18,546 nucleotides of DNA, from assembly GCA_023410055.1 (NCBI GenBank), contig JAEYQK010000087.1, forward strand, positions 1 through 18,546. Direction: 5' to 3'. A program made the translations under genes and the position numbers. Under the pieces are notes generated by a model that saw only the letters and a program-made list of their open reading frames with translations, was not told the DNA's origin and searched no databases. Origin of the DNA: Acidobacteriota bacterium (GTDB lineage Bacteria; Acidobacteriota; Terriglobia; Terriglobales; Acidobacteriaceae). Positions 6,363-12,877 of this stretch are shown piece by piece; positions within the stretch are counted from its first letter, which is position 1; every line of letters starts with the position of its first letter.

Positions 6363-7753
6363 AGATGTGGTCCGGGCGTTTCAGTCAGGCGCTCGATCCC
6401 GAATTCGAACAGTGGCAGCGGTCGTTTCCCTACGACAAGCGACTGCTGCCACAGGAAGTCGCCGCCAGCAAAGCGCACGCGCAGGCATTGCGCAGCGCCC
6501 AGGTGCTCTCGGCTGACGAACTAACCGCAGTACTCCGCGGCCTCGACCAGATCCTGAAAGAAGGCGTTCCGGCCGTTGATGATCCCGCCATCGAAGACGT
6601 GCATCACTTCGTCGAGAAGCGGCTGACCGACATCATCGGCGACACCGGACGCAAGCTCCACACGGGGCGCAGCCGCAACGAGCAGATCGCGACGGACCTG
6701 CGGCTCTACGTGCGTGATCACATCGACGAGATCCGCAGTCTCATCGCCGACCTCATCGCCGAGCACCTTCAGCGTGCTGAAGAAGCGGGCGCGGCGGCAA
6801 TGCCGTCTTACACGCACATGCAGCGGGCCGAGCCCGTGCTCGTGGCACATTGGCTGCTCGCTTACGTCGAAATGTTGTTCCGCGATATGGATCGCTTTGC
6901 CGACTGCCGCGAGCGGTTAAACGAATGTCCCCTGGGATCGGCCGCGATTGCGGGAACGATTCTGCCGCTGGACCGTAAGGGGATTGCTACGAATCTGGGT
7001 TTTGATCGTCCGACGGCCAACAGCATGGACGCGACCAGCGACCGCGACTTCGCCATTGAATTCGCGCAAGCGTCGTCGTTGCTTGCGGTGCACCTGAGCC
7101 GCTGGGCCGACGAGATGATTCTCTTCTCGACGCAGGAGTACGGCTTCGTTCAGTTGCCCGAGCAATACGCAACGGGATCGAGTGCGATGCCGCAGAAGAA
7201 GAATCCCGACGCGCTGGAACTCATTCGCGGCAAGTGCGGACGTATCGTTGGTCAGGCGAACATGCTGACGATTACGCTGAAAGGTCTGCCGCTGGCGTAC
7301 AACAAGGACCTTCAGGAATCGCAGCAGCCTGTATTCGAAGTCGCCGAGCAGATGACGTCAATGCTGCGCGTGGCTGCGGGCTTCATGAAGACAGTCGGCT
7401 TCAAGGTCGAGCAGATGCAGCAGGCCGCGACCACCGGCTTCATGAACGCGATGTCTGCCGCCGGCTTCTTGTCGAAGAAAGGCATGCCCTTCCGTGACGC
7501 GCACGAAAAGATCGGCGCGGCGGTACGGCTGTGCATCGAAAAGAACTGCGAAATCGAAAATCTTTCGCTCGACGAGCTGAAGCAGTGCGGAATCGACTTC
7601 GGCGAGGAGTTCTATACGTCCCTGAATCTCGATGCCGTGCTTGCTTGCCACAATGTCGAGGGCGGAACCGCCCCCGTCAACGTTCAGCAGGCGCTTGCGA
7701 CAGCAAAGAAGAGGCTCACAAAGGCGAGGATGGCCAGCCATGCGCGCGCGTAG
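6359..7753 (+). CDS. argH: Argininosuccinate lyase
   Basis: ArgH splits argininosuccinate into arginine and fumarate, the last step of the pathway. The product is 464 aa in the fumarase/aspartase superfamily. HTGRSRNEQ is at 101-109, YTHMQRAEP with the active-site His153 is at 151-159, and the signature loop GSSAMPQKKNPD with the catalytic serine is at 273-284. The start ATG in the ATGA overlap with argG follows GAGG by 7 bases; the family begins (M)WSGRF, as here. The 3' end overlaps the next gene by 14 bases, and that gene encodes the acetyltransferase that is fused to the ArgH C-terminus in some marine gammaproteobacteria. Confidence 0.95.
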   Translation: MKMWSGRFSQALDPEFEQWQRSFPYDKRLLPQEVAASKAHAQALRSAQVLSADELTAVLRGLDQILKEGVPAVDDPAIEDVHHFVEKRLTDIIGDTGRKLHTGRSRNEQIATDLRLYVRDHIDEIRSLIADLIAEHLQRAEEAGAAAMPSYTHMQRAEPVLVAHWLLAYVEMLFRDMDRFADCRERLNECPLGSAAIAGTILPLDRKGIATNLGFDRPTANSMDATSDRDFAIEFAQASSLLAVHLSRWADEMILFSTQEYGFVQLPEQYATGSSAMPQKKNPDALELIRGKCGRIVGQANMLTITLKGLPLAYNKDLQESQQPVFEVAEQMTSMLRVAAGFMKTVGFKVEQMQQAATTGFMNAMSAAGFLSKKGMPFRDAHEKIGAAVRLCIEKNCEIENLSLDELKQCGIDFGEEFYTSLNLDAVLACHNVEGGTAPVNVQQALATAKKRLTKARMASHARA

Positions 7754-8261
7754 AGCGGTTTTGCCGGACGCCCCGGTGATCGAGGAGTTGATTCGAACTC
7801 ACTCGGCCGACGGCACGCTGTTGCCGAGGACGATGGCGGAGATCAACGAGAACATTCGTGATTTCTACGTGGTCGAGGATGCGACCGGCGTAATCGGCTG
7901 TGGGGCCCTGCATCTCTACGGGGTGCATCTAGCGGAAATCCGCTCTGTCACTGTCCGCTCCGATTTAGCGCGGCGTGGCGGAGGCAAGATGATCGTTGAG
8001 GCGCTGATGTGGGAGGCCGCGCATCAGCGGGTAAGCTGCGTGTGTTTGTTCACGCGCATCCCGGATTTCTTCTCCAAGTTCGGCTTCCGCATGGTCGATC
8101 GTACGCTGTTGCCCGACAAGATTTACAAAGACTGCCTGAATTGCCCGAGACTGCACGCGTGCGATGAATACGCGATGGTTCGCGGCGAGCTGCCGAAGTT
8201 TGCGATTCTCGGGCCAAGACGTCTTTCAACTACATTGCCAGGACTGGCGCGCCCACAATGA
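7740..8261 (+). CDS. argA: Short-form N-acetylglutamate synthase (GNAT acetyltransferase, ArgA type)
   Basis: The product is 173 aa, a single GNAT domain. It is proposed to acetylate glutamate with acetyl-CoA, the entry step of the cycle. The acetyl-CoA loop is SVTVRSDLARRGGGKMIVEAL at 69-89 (R-R-G-G-G core). The C-terminal signature KDCLNCPRLHACDE at 130-143 (C132, C135, C141) is what I know from short ArgA proteins and from the acetyltransferase part of ArgH-ArgA fusions. It lacks the amino-acid kinase-like domain of classical ArgA, so regulation by arginine would have to differ. The ATG at 7740 lies inside argH, overlapping it by 14 bases and following AAGGCGAGG. The stop overlaps the argJ ATG by four bases. 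Operon position supports the function; the exact substrate is inferred. Confidence 0.85.
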   Translation: MRARRAVLPDAPVIEELIRTHSADGTLLPRTMAEINENIRDFYVVEDATGVIGCGALHLYGVHLAEIRSVTVRSDLARRGGGKMIVEALMWEAAHQRVSCVCLFTRIPDFFSKFGFRMVDRTLLPDKIYKDCLNCPRLHACDEYAMVRGELPKFAILGPRRLSTTLPGLARPQ

Positions 8262-9454
8262 ACGAAATCAATCTCGTTATTCCTAAGGGGTTTGTCTTCT
8301 CTGCCGTGAAGGCAGGCATCAAGGCCAGCGGATCGCTTGACCTCGCGCTGGCGGAAGCGCCGCTGGGCGCCAGTGCCGCAGCACTATTCACCAAGAACCT
8401 GGTGGTCGCCGCCCCGGTCGTTGTTGGCCGCGAGCACCTGAGGCAGAGCCGTGGGCGTGTTCGTGCCGTCATCGTCAATGCCGGCAATGCAAACTGCGCC
8501 ACCGGTGATCACGGCTACAAGGCGGCAAACGAAGTCTGCGCCGCGCTGGGAGAATCACTTAGCGCTGCTCCTGAATTCATTGTCCCATCCTCTACGGGGA
8601 TCATCGGCGTGCCGCTGCCGACGGAGAAGCTGGTCAACGCGATCCCGAATCTTGTGGCTGCCAAGTCAGGCGACGAATCTTCGATTCGTGATTTCTCGCG
8701 CGCCATCATGACAACTGACACGAAGGCGAAGTTCGCGTGCGTGACGTTCGGCAAGGGCAACAAGCAGGTAACCGTGCTCGGCGTCGCCAAAGGCTCGGGG
8801 ATGATCCATCCCAATCTGGCGACGATGCTTGTCTACATCTTCACCGATCTGGAAGCAACGTCCGCGCAACTCAAGACCGCGCTGCGCCAGTCCTGCGACA
8901 TAAGTTTCAATCGCATCACGGTTGACGGCGATACATCGACAAACGACACCGTCCTCGTGATGGCCAGCGGCGCAAGCGGCGTGAAGTATAGCGAAGCGTC
9001 GAAGAAATTCCGCGCTGCCCTCAACGATGTCTGCACCTCGTTATCCGAGCAAATCGTAGCCGACGGTGAAGGGATCAAGCACGTTATAAATCTCACCGTA
9101 GAAGGCGCGCGCACTCCCGCCGATGCCGACAAAATTGCCCGCACCATCGCGCACTCCATGCTCTGCAAGACCGCCTGGGCTGGCGCCGATCCCAACTGGG
9201 GACGCATCCTTGCGGCTGCCGGTCGTGCTGGCGTCGCTTTCGATCCCAGCAAGGCAAGCGTCTTCATCGCCGGACAACAGGTCTGCCGTAACGGCGCCGC
9301 CGTAGCATTCGACGCCAGCGCCGCGCACAACGCCATGCTTGAACCGAAGTACGACATTCGAGTTGTTCTCGGTAAAGGGCCGGGCAAGGCCCGTGTGCTG
9401 ACGACGGATCTCACCGCCGAATACGTTCACATCAACGCCGACTACTCGACGTAA
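8258..9454 (+). CDS. argJ: Glutamate N-acetyltransferase / ornithine acetyltransferase
   Basis: ArgJ transfers the acetyl group from N-acetylornithine to glutamate, closing the acetyl cycle; bifunctional forms also use acetyl-CoA. The product is 398 aa. It is an Ntn-type enzyme that cleaves itself before a threonine: Thr189 in HPNLATMLVYIFTD would become the N-terminal nucleophile of the beta chain. The oxyanion-hole stretch SSTGIIG is at 111-117, and the C-terminus EYVHINADYST matches the family end. The start ATG overlaps the argA-type gene by four bases. Because a separate acetylglutamate synthase is encoded just upstream, ArgJ may be monofunctional here, with the GNAT protein doing the anaplerotic acetylation; sequence alone cannot decide this. 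The gene ends the operon. Confidence 0.95.
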   Translation: MNEINLVIPKGFVFSAVKAGIKASGSLDLALAEAPLGASAAALFTKNLVVAAPVVVGREHLRQSRGRVRAVIVNAGNANCATGDHGYKAANEVCAALGESLSAAPEFIVPSSTGIIGVPLPTEKLVNAIPNLVAAKSGDESSIRDFSRAIMTTDTKAKFACVTFGKGNKQVTVLGVAKGSGMIHPNLATMLVYIFTDLEATSAQLKTALRQSCDISFNRITVDGDTSTNDTVLVMASGASGVKYSEASKKFRAALNDVCTSLSEQIVADGEGIKHVINLTVEGARTPADADKIARTIAHSMLCKTAWAGADPNWGRILAAAGRAGVAFDPSKASVFIAGQQVCRNGAAVAFDASAAHNAMLEPKYDIRVVLGKGPGKARVLTTDLTAEYVHINADYST

Positions 9455-9473
9455 GTACACCGTTATAAGCCTC

Positions 9474-9529
9474 AGGGGCTGAAGCTCCTCTTATCAGGAG
9501 GCTCTTCGTGGCACGGCTGAAGCCGTGCC
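9474..9529. repeat. Pair of REP-like palindromes with a shared GGCTGAAGC core
   Basis: Hairpin 1 is AGGGGC (9474-9479), loop TGAA, GCTCCT (9484-9489), with one G-T pair. Hairpin 2 is GGCACGGC (9510-9517), loop TGAA, GCCGTGCC (9522-9529), a perfect 8-base stem. Both carry the same core and loop. The right arm of hairpin 1 can alternatively pair with AGGAGGCT at 9496-9503, so two exclusive folds exist. I recall hairpin pairs of this kind as abundant intergenic repeats in Acidobacteriota genomes, but cannot check that here. Confidence 0.6.
9510..9529 (+). terminator. Possible terminator of the arginine operon
   Basis: The perfect 8-base GC-rich stem with a TGAA tetraloop lies 55 bases after argJ. 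It is followed by CCTTCCC rather than a T-run, so intrinsic termination would be weak. It may instead protect the 3' end or simply be a repeat element. Confidence 0.35.
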
Positions 9530-9578
9530 CTTCCCAACCTGAACAAGTCATATCCGGTCACAACTACTCACCTGCTGA

Positions 9579-9587
9579 TGCTAGAAT
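9579..9587 (+). promoter_or_regulatory. Extended -10 promoter of the redox module
   Basis: TGC-TAGAAT fits the extended -10 form TGnTATAAT with one change. No clear -35 element is present, as is usual for extended -10 promoters. The predicted start near 9594 leaves about 11 bases before the TTG at 9605. Confidence 0.4.
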
Positions 9588-9604
9588 TGCGTTCGAGAAC
9601 TTAG

Positions 9605-10279
9605 TTGAACGTGCACGCCTACATCGCGGGTGAGGCCCTCACTCTTGGACTCGTGTCGGGCCCTGCCTGCATCGCTTCTTGTGGGCCGTTGCTTGTGCCG
9701 TGGACCATCGAGCAAGGGCAGCGTGCGTCGCGTAGTGCTGCTCAGCTTGCAGTCTTCATCGGTGCACGGTTCTGCGGATATCTCGTATTTGCTTCCATTG
9801 CGTGGGCCTTGGGTCGCGCACTTCCTTCATCGTCTTCTACTTCAATCGCCTATGGAGCGGCCCATGTCGTGCTCGGCATCGTGCTCGGCATTTACGCTGT
9901 GGGCCGCTGGCGACATGGAGGCTGCGCTGCAGCAACGGTCGGCAGCGGCGAGCAGCAGTTGGTCACCATCGGTGAGGCGCCCCGAGCATCGCGCATTTGG
10001 GCTCCTGCATTCGGATTTCTGACGGGACTAAGCCTGTGTCCACCATTTCTCGTTGCGGGCGTTCGCGTCATGGAAATGCGAAATGTCGCCCCGGCGATGT
10101 TGTTCTTTGTGATGTTCTTTGTTGGTACCCTGGTCTGGTTCATCCCCTTCCTCGCGCTCGGAGCCATGCGATGGAAGGAACCTTTCATGCTTGTCGCCCG
10201 TATAACTCTCATACTCCTCGCGGCGTACTACGTCTACCTGGGCTCCGTCATTCTGGTTGGGAGATTGCTTCATGGCTAG
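9605..10279 (+). CDS. DsbD/CcdA-like (sulfite exporter TauE/SafE-type) six-helix membrane protein
   Basis: The product is 224 aa with about six hydrophobic helices (roughly 10-33, 45-72, 83-100, 133-155, 160-187 and 195-218) around a short hydrophilic loop (101-132). The first helix holds ACIASCGP (C22 and C26). The fourth holds GLSLCPPF (C145). One cysteine-proline motif in each half is the arrangement of the DsbD/CcdA membrane domain, which carries reducing equivalents across the inner membrane through a cysteine pair; similar proteins are often labelled TauE/SafE. There is no ATG near the start: translation begins at TTG 9605 (GAGA 6 bases upstream) or GTG 9611. The stop overlaps the next ORF by 8 bases. 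The family call is fairly sure, the substrate unknown. Confidence 0.75.
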   Translation: MNVHAYIAGEALTLGLVSGPACIASCGPLLVPWTIEQGQRASRSAAQLAVFIGARFCGYLVFASIAWALGRALPSSSSTSIAYGAAHVVLGIVLGIYAVGRWRHGGCAAATVGSGEQQLVTIGEAPRASRIWAPAFGFLTGLSLCPPFLVAGVRVMEMRNVAPAMLFFVMFFVGTLVWFIPFLALGAMRWKEPFMLVARITLILLAAYYVYLGSVILVGRLLHG

Positions 10280-11432
10280 AGAAATCGCGGTCAAACAGCC
10301 GTTCCGGTCCCTATGGATGTCATTGCTGATCACCTTCCCAATGGCTCTATGGGCGCTGTTGATGTTCTCGCGCTCATTCACGCCCGGAAACAGCAACCCA
10401 AGACGAATCGCAGCAGTGATCGTGATGTGCTTCATGGTTTGGCTCTTCTATAAGATGGTGCGGACCGGAACGACCTATCGCTGGCGCCGCTACTTCTTCG
10501 TCGCTCTGGGCTTTTTGTTCCCCGTTGGATTCATCGCGGCGCTGATCGCCGAACGTGGCTCAATGAGCATTGGCATGGACCAGATGGTTGGAGGGAATAC
10601 GCCGTTCTGCAACATGGTCATTCCGATGATCATCATCCCAGCGGCATTGACCAAGACCATCATCTTTCCGGGATCGATCATGCCGACGGCCACCAATCCG
10701 CACTCAATCGCCGTCATGATCGGCCTGTGGTTCGCCGCAACGCTTGTCTTGGGCAAAGCGTGGTGCGCATACGGATGCTTCTTTGGCGGCATCGAGGAAG
10801 GTTTCGCCGGAGTGATGAAGCGGGCCAAGCTCAAACGCATCGATCCGCGGTTTCGTTACGTACCTTGGGCCGTACTGCTGTTCATCGTGCTGCTGTCGGC
10901 GATGATGTTTGAGCCAATCTATTGTGACTGGCTCTGTCCGTTCAAAACGGTTACGGAATATGCGCGTGTTCATTCGGTCGAGACTGCTATTCAGGCTGGC
11001 ATCTTCCTGAGTTTGTTTTTCGGACTAGTGGTTGCACTGCCGTTACTCACAAAACGACGCACACAATGCGCGTTCTTCTGCCCGTTCGGGGCATTTCAGT
11101 CGATCTTCGACAAGATCAACATTTTCCAGATACGCATTGATCGCGAGAAGTGCAAGGAGTGCGTTATCTGCCGCGGAAATTGTCCGACGATGGCGATTAA
11201 TGAAGACTCGCTGAAGCACGGCAAGATGCTGACCTCGTGCATGAGGTGCGGAGAGTGCGTGGATCAATGCCCGAGTGGAGCCGCTGTCTGGCACATTAAA
11301 GGTACTCAGGTGAACGTAAAACCAGAGCGGGCGCGGTTGATGTTCCTTTACGCTTCCTGGGCGCTCGCCACGATGTTCGGCGGCAGCATTATCGCCGGTT
11401 CACTCAGCACAATGCTGGGCTGGGTACTGTAG
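10272..11432 (+). CDS. NapH-like membrane 4Fe-4S polyferredoxin
   Basis: The product is 386 aa. Six to eight hydrophobic stretches are visible (around 15-33, 47-61, 74-93, 114-125, 146-162, 196-213, 240-258 and 355-383). Three CX3C motifs lie at the ends of membrane segments: C165-C169 (WCAYGCF), C218-C222P (CDWLCP) and C266-C270P (CAFFCP). Two classical [4Fe-4S] ferredoxin motifs follow: C294, C297, C300, C304P and C323, C326, C329, C333P. This layout is that of the NapH/NosR/CcoG group, which pass electrons between the membrane and periplasmic or cytoplasmic partners. I took the ATG at 10272 with GGGAG upstream; an earlier TTG at 10257 is possible. Neither a periplasmic nitrate reductase nor nos genes are nearby, so the partner is unknown. 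The 8-base overlap with the DsbD-like gene suggests coupled translation. Confidence 0.85.
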   Translation: MAREIAVKQPFRSLWMSLLITFPMALWALLMFSRSFTPGNSNPRRIAAVIVMCFMVWLFYKMVRTGTTYRWRRYFFVALGFLFPVGFIAALIAERGSMSIGMDQMVGGNTPFCNMVIPMIIIPAALTKTIIFPGSIMPTATNPHSIAVMIGLWFAATLVLGKAWCAYGCFFGGIEEGFAGVMKRAKLKRIDPRFRYVPWAVLLFIVLLSAMMFEPIYCDWLCPFKTVTEYARVHSVETAIQAGIFLSLFFGLVVALPLLTKRRTQCAFFCPFGAFQSIFDKINIFQIRIDREKCKECVICRGNCPTMAINEDSLKHGKMLTSCMRCGECVDQCPSGAAVWHIKGTQVNVKPERARLMFLYASWALATMFGGSIIAGSLSTMLGWVL

Positions 11433-11441
11433 GAGGGAGCT

Positions 11442-11930
11442 ATGAAGATACGACCGATACTGGGCTACTCCGCTGCCGCATTGACGATTGTTGCGGCGAT
11501 CTTGGCCCCCTTCCTGCTGATGGGCTTTTTCGCGCAGCGGGTGAACGGGCTCGGGTTGAAGATCGATGACATCTATGGGGGCGGCCCGGTTGTGCGCACG
11601 ATCGACAAAGGCGCCTACAAGATCGACATCCATAAGGTCTTCCAGCCGAAGTTCCTGCAAAGAGGCGAGCCCTACGTGCAGTTGGCGTGGCTGCCTGCAG
11701 CGTCGTTGCCCTCGCAGATAGCCGATGAAGTCGACGTTGATGGCGACGGCCAGCCGGATGTGCGCGTCTCGTTCATCGTTCCGAAGAGTACAGATTCCAA
11801 GGCAACCGTCACAGTCATACCGTTGAACCCCCGATTCGTTGAATTACACGGGATAGGGCAAGAGTCCTTTACGCGCATGATCATGCCGCTGAAGGACAAG
11901 GTGATCGTAAGAGTGCCACTGAAGAGGTGA
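11442..11930 (+). CDS. Membrane-anchored protein with DxDxDG calcium-type loop, function unknown
   Basis: The product is 162 aa. A single N-terminal hydrophobic segment (about residues 6-31) would anchor it with the rest outside the cytoplasm. The outer domain reads as beta-rich: IDDIYGGGPVVR, YKIDIHKVFQPKF, YVQLAWLP. It contains EVDVDGDGQPDVRVSF at 96-111, where D98, D100, D102 and D106 fit the DxDxDGxxD calcium loop seen in dockerins and EF-hand-like proteins. There are no cysteines or haem motifs. AGGAGG sits 5 bases before the ATG, and only 9 bases separate it from the polyferredoxin stop, so it belongs to the same operon. I do not recognise the family. Its place suggests an accessory or partner subunit of the redox proteins upstream. 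Confidence 0.7.
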   Translation: MKIRPILGYSAAALTIVAAILAPFLLMGFFAQRVNGLGLKIDDIYGGGPVVRTIDKGAYKIDIHKVFQPKFLQRGEPYVQLAWLPAASLPSQIADEVDVDGDGQPDVRVSFIVPKSTDSKATVTVIPLNPRFVELHGIGQESFTRMIMPLKDKVIVRVPLKR

Positions 11931-11944
11931 GATATCCTGAGGAA

Positions 11945-11968
11945 GCAGCTCTACAATCCATGAGCTGC
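11945..11968. terminator. Hairpin between convergent genes
   Basis: GCAGCTC (11945-11951) pairs with GAGCTGC (11962-11968) around a 10-base loop, between the ends of two converging genes. No T-run follows on either strand, so it is a weak bidirectional terminator candidate at best. Confidence 0.35.
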
Positions 11969-12006
11969 ATGGGAGGCTTCTTCGCGCTTTCTCGGAGCGT
12001 CTCTCT

Positions 12007-12825
12007 TCACTCCGTCGCGAACCCGTCGGCTGACAACTTCGATTCCCTCAGGAACGTGAACACTAGGTCGACCTTCGGTTGGAGCACGAGATACTTGCCA
12101 CCATCTTTCGTGAGAAGTGTCAGCCAGCCAGTGTGGTACTGGCGCCCGCCGGCGTAGTTGTTCTGCTTAAGAATCAATTTCGCTTCGTCCCACGTTATGA
12201 TTCGGAAGCCGCCGTGAAGGAAGTAGTTCTTCTGACTACCCCAAGAGGCGATTGTCTCGGGCGAGGCATTTACCGACATGAGCTGGGGCAACGAGACGCC
12301 AATCGAGCTCAGGAGCGTGCGGATCAGCCCGCGATCGGCTTCAGCCCCATAGGCTAGCGAGACGTGGAGAAACTGGCGTCCGGGTGTCTTCAGGTCTTCT
12401 GCGGTAATGCACCCGCAATCGTCGAATACCGCGGTCCGCCATGGAAAGCCCACTGGATCGGCTGGCGGCAGACCTCCAAGCAGGTCGTGCGGCAGCATGT
12501 TCTCCGCCGCATGCGGAGCGCCCGGCGCTTCCATGCCAATGGTCATCTTGATTCCATCAGGCTCGGGACCTTCTTCTTCGTGCAGCTTGGGATTGTCGAC
12601 CTTGATCTTCAGACGCTCGGGAACCATGAACTTCGCCGTCTTATAGCTCACGGTGAGCAAGCCATTCTTGAGTACAAGGTTCGCGGTGAGACTTCGCGCA
12701 GCGAATACCTGCTCAAGCGCGGCCTTTGCATCATCAAGATTCCGCGGCTTAGGCGCGGGTTCTTCGCCCAGGCAGAGGCTGGCGGCGGCTGTAAGTATGA
12801 AGACAAGCAGAATTCTCACGCGCAT
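12007..12825 (-). CDS. Secreted protein of unknown function
   Basis: The product is 272 aa. I chose the ATG at 12825 because GAGGA lies 8 bases upstream and the protein then opens with a clean signal peptide (MRVR, then LLVFILTAAASLCLG, cleavage near residue 20). The longer frame from 12861 adds twelve charged residues before it. The mature part starts with a proline- and charge-rich stretch, then a likely helix (DDAKAALEQVFAARS). Later features are DDCGCI at 135-140 (C137 and C139, possible disulfide or metal ligands) and a C-terminal half with alternating hydrophobic residues (HTGWLTLLTKDGGKYLVLQPKV). The cysteine at residue 18 does not fit a lipobox. I recognise no domain. It lies 52 bases after the methyltransferase gene on the same strand and may share its transcript. 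Confidence 0.7.
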   Translation of the reverse strand: MRVRILLVFILTAAASLCLGEEPAPKPRNLDDAKAALEQVFAARSLTANLVLKNGLLTVSYKTAKFMVPERLKIKVDNPKLHEEEGPEPDGIKMTIGMEAPGAPHAAENMLPHDLLGGLPPADPVGFPWRTAVFDDCGCITAEDLKTPGRQFLHVSLAYGAEADRGLIRTLLSSIGVSLPQLMSVNASPETIASWGSQKNYFLHGGFRIITWDEAKLILKQNNYAGGRQYHTGWLTLLTKDGGKYLVLQPKVDLVFTFLRESKLSADGFATE

Positions 12826-12877
12826 TCGATGATTCCTCAATTCGAATGAAACTTCTTCCACAGACCGCTGCTGGCTC

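Noticed and set aside
7632..7739. N-terminal extension of the acetyltransferase into argH
   Set aside because: The extra residues are Arg/Gln/Pro-rich out-of-frame argH sequence; the GNAT domain starts cleanly at 7740.
9474..9529. CRISPR-like or riboswitch reading of the hairpin pair
   Set aside because: There are only two units, with different stems and no direct repeat array or spacer; the position after a stop codon fits a REP-like element better.
12364..12849. 161-aa plus-strand frame across the minus-strand secreted-protein gene
   Set aside because: The minus strand has a signal peptide and a Shine-Dalgarno; this frame has neither.
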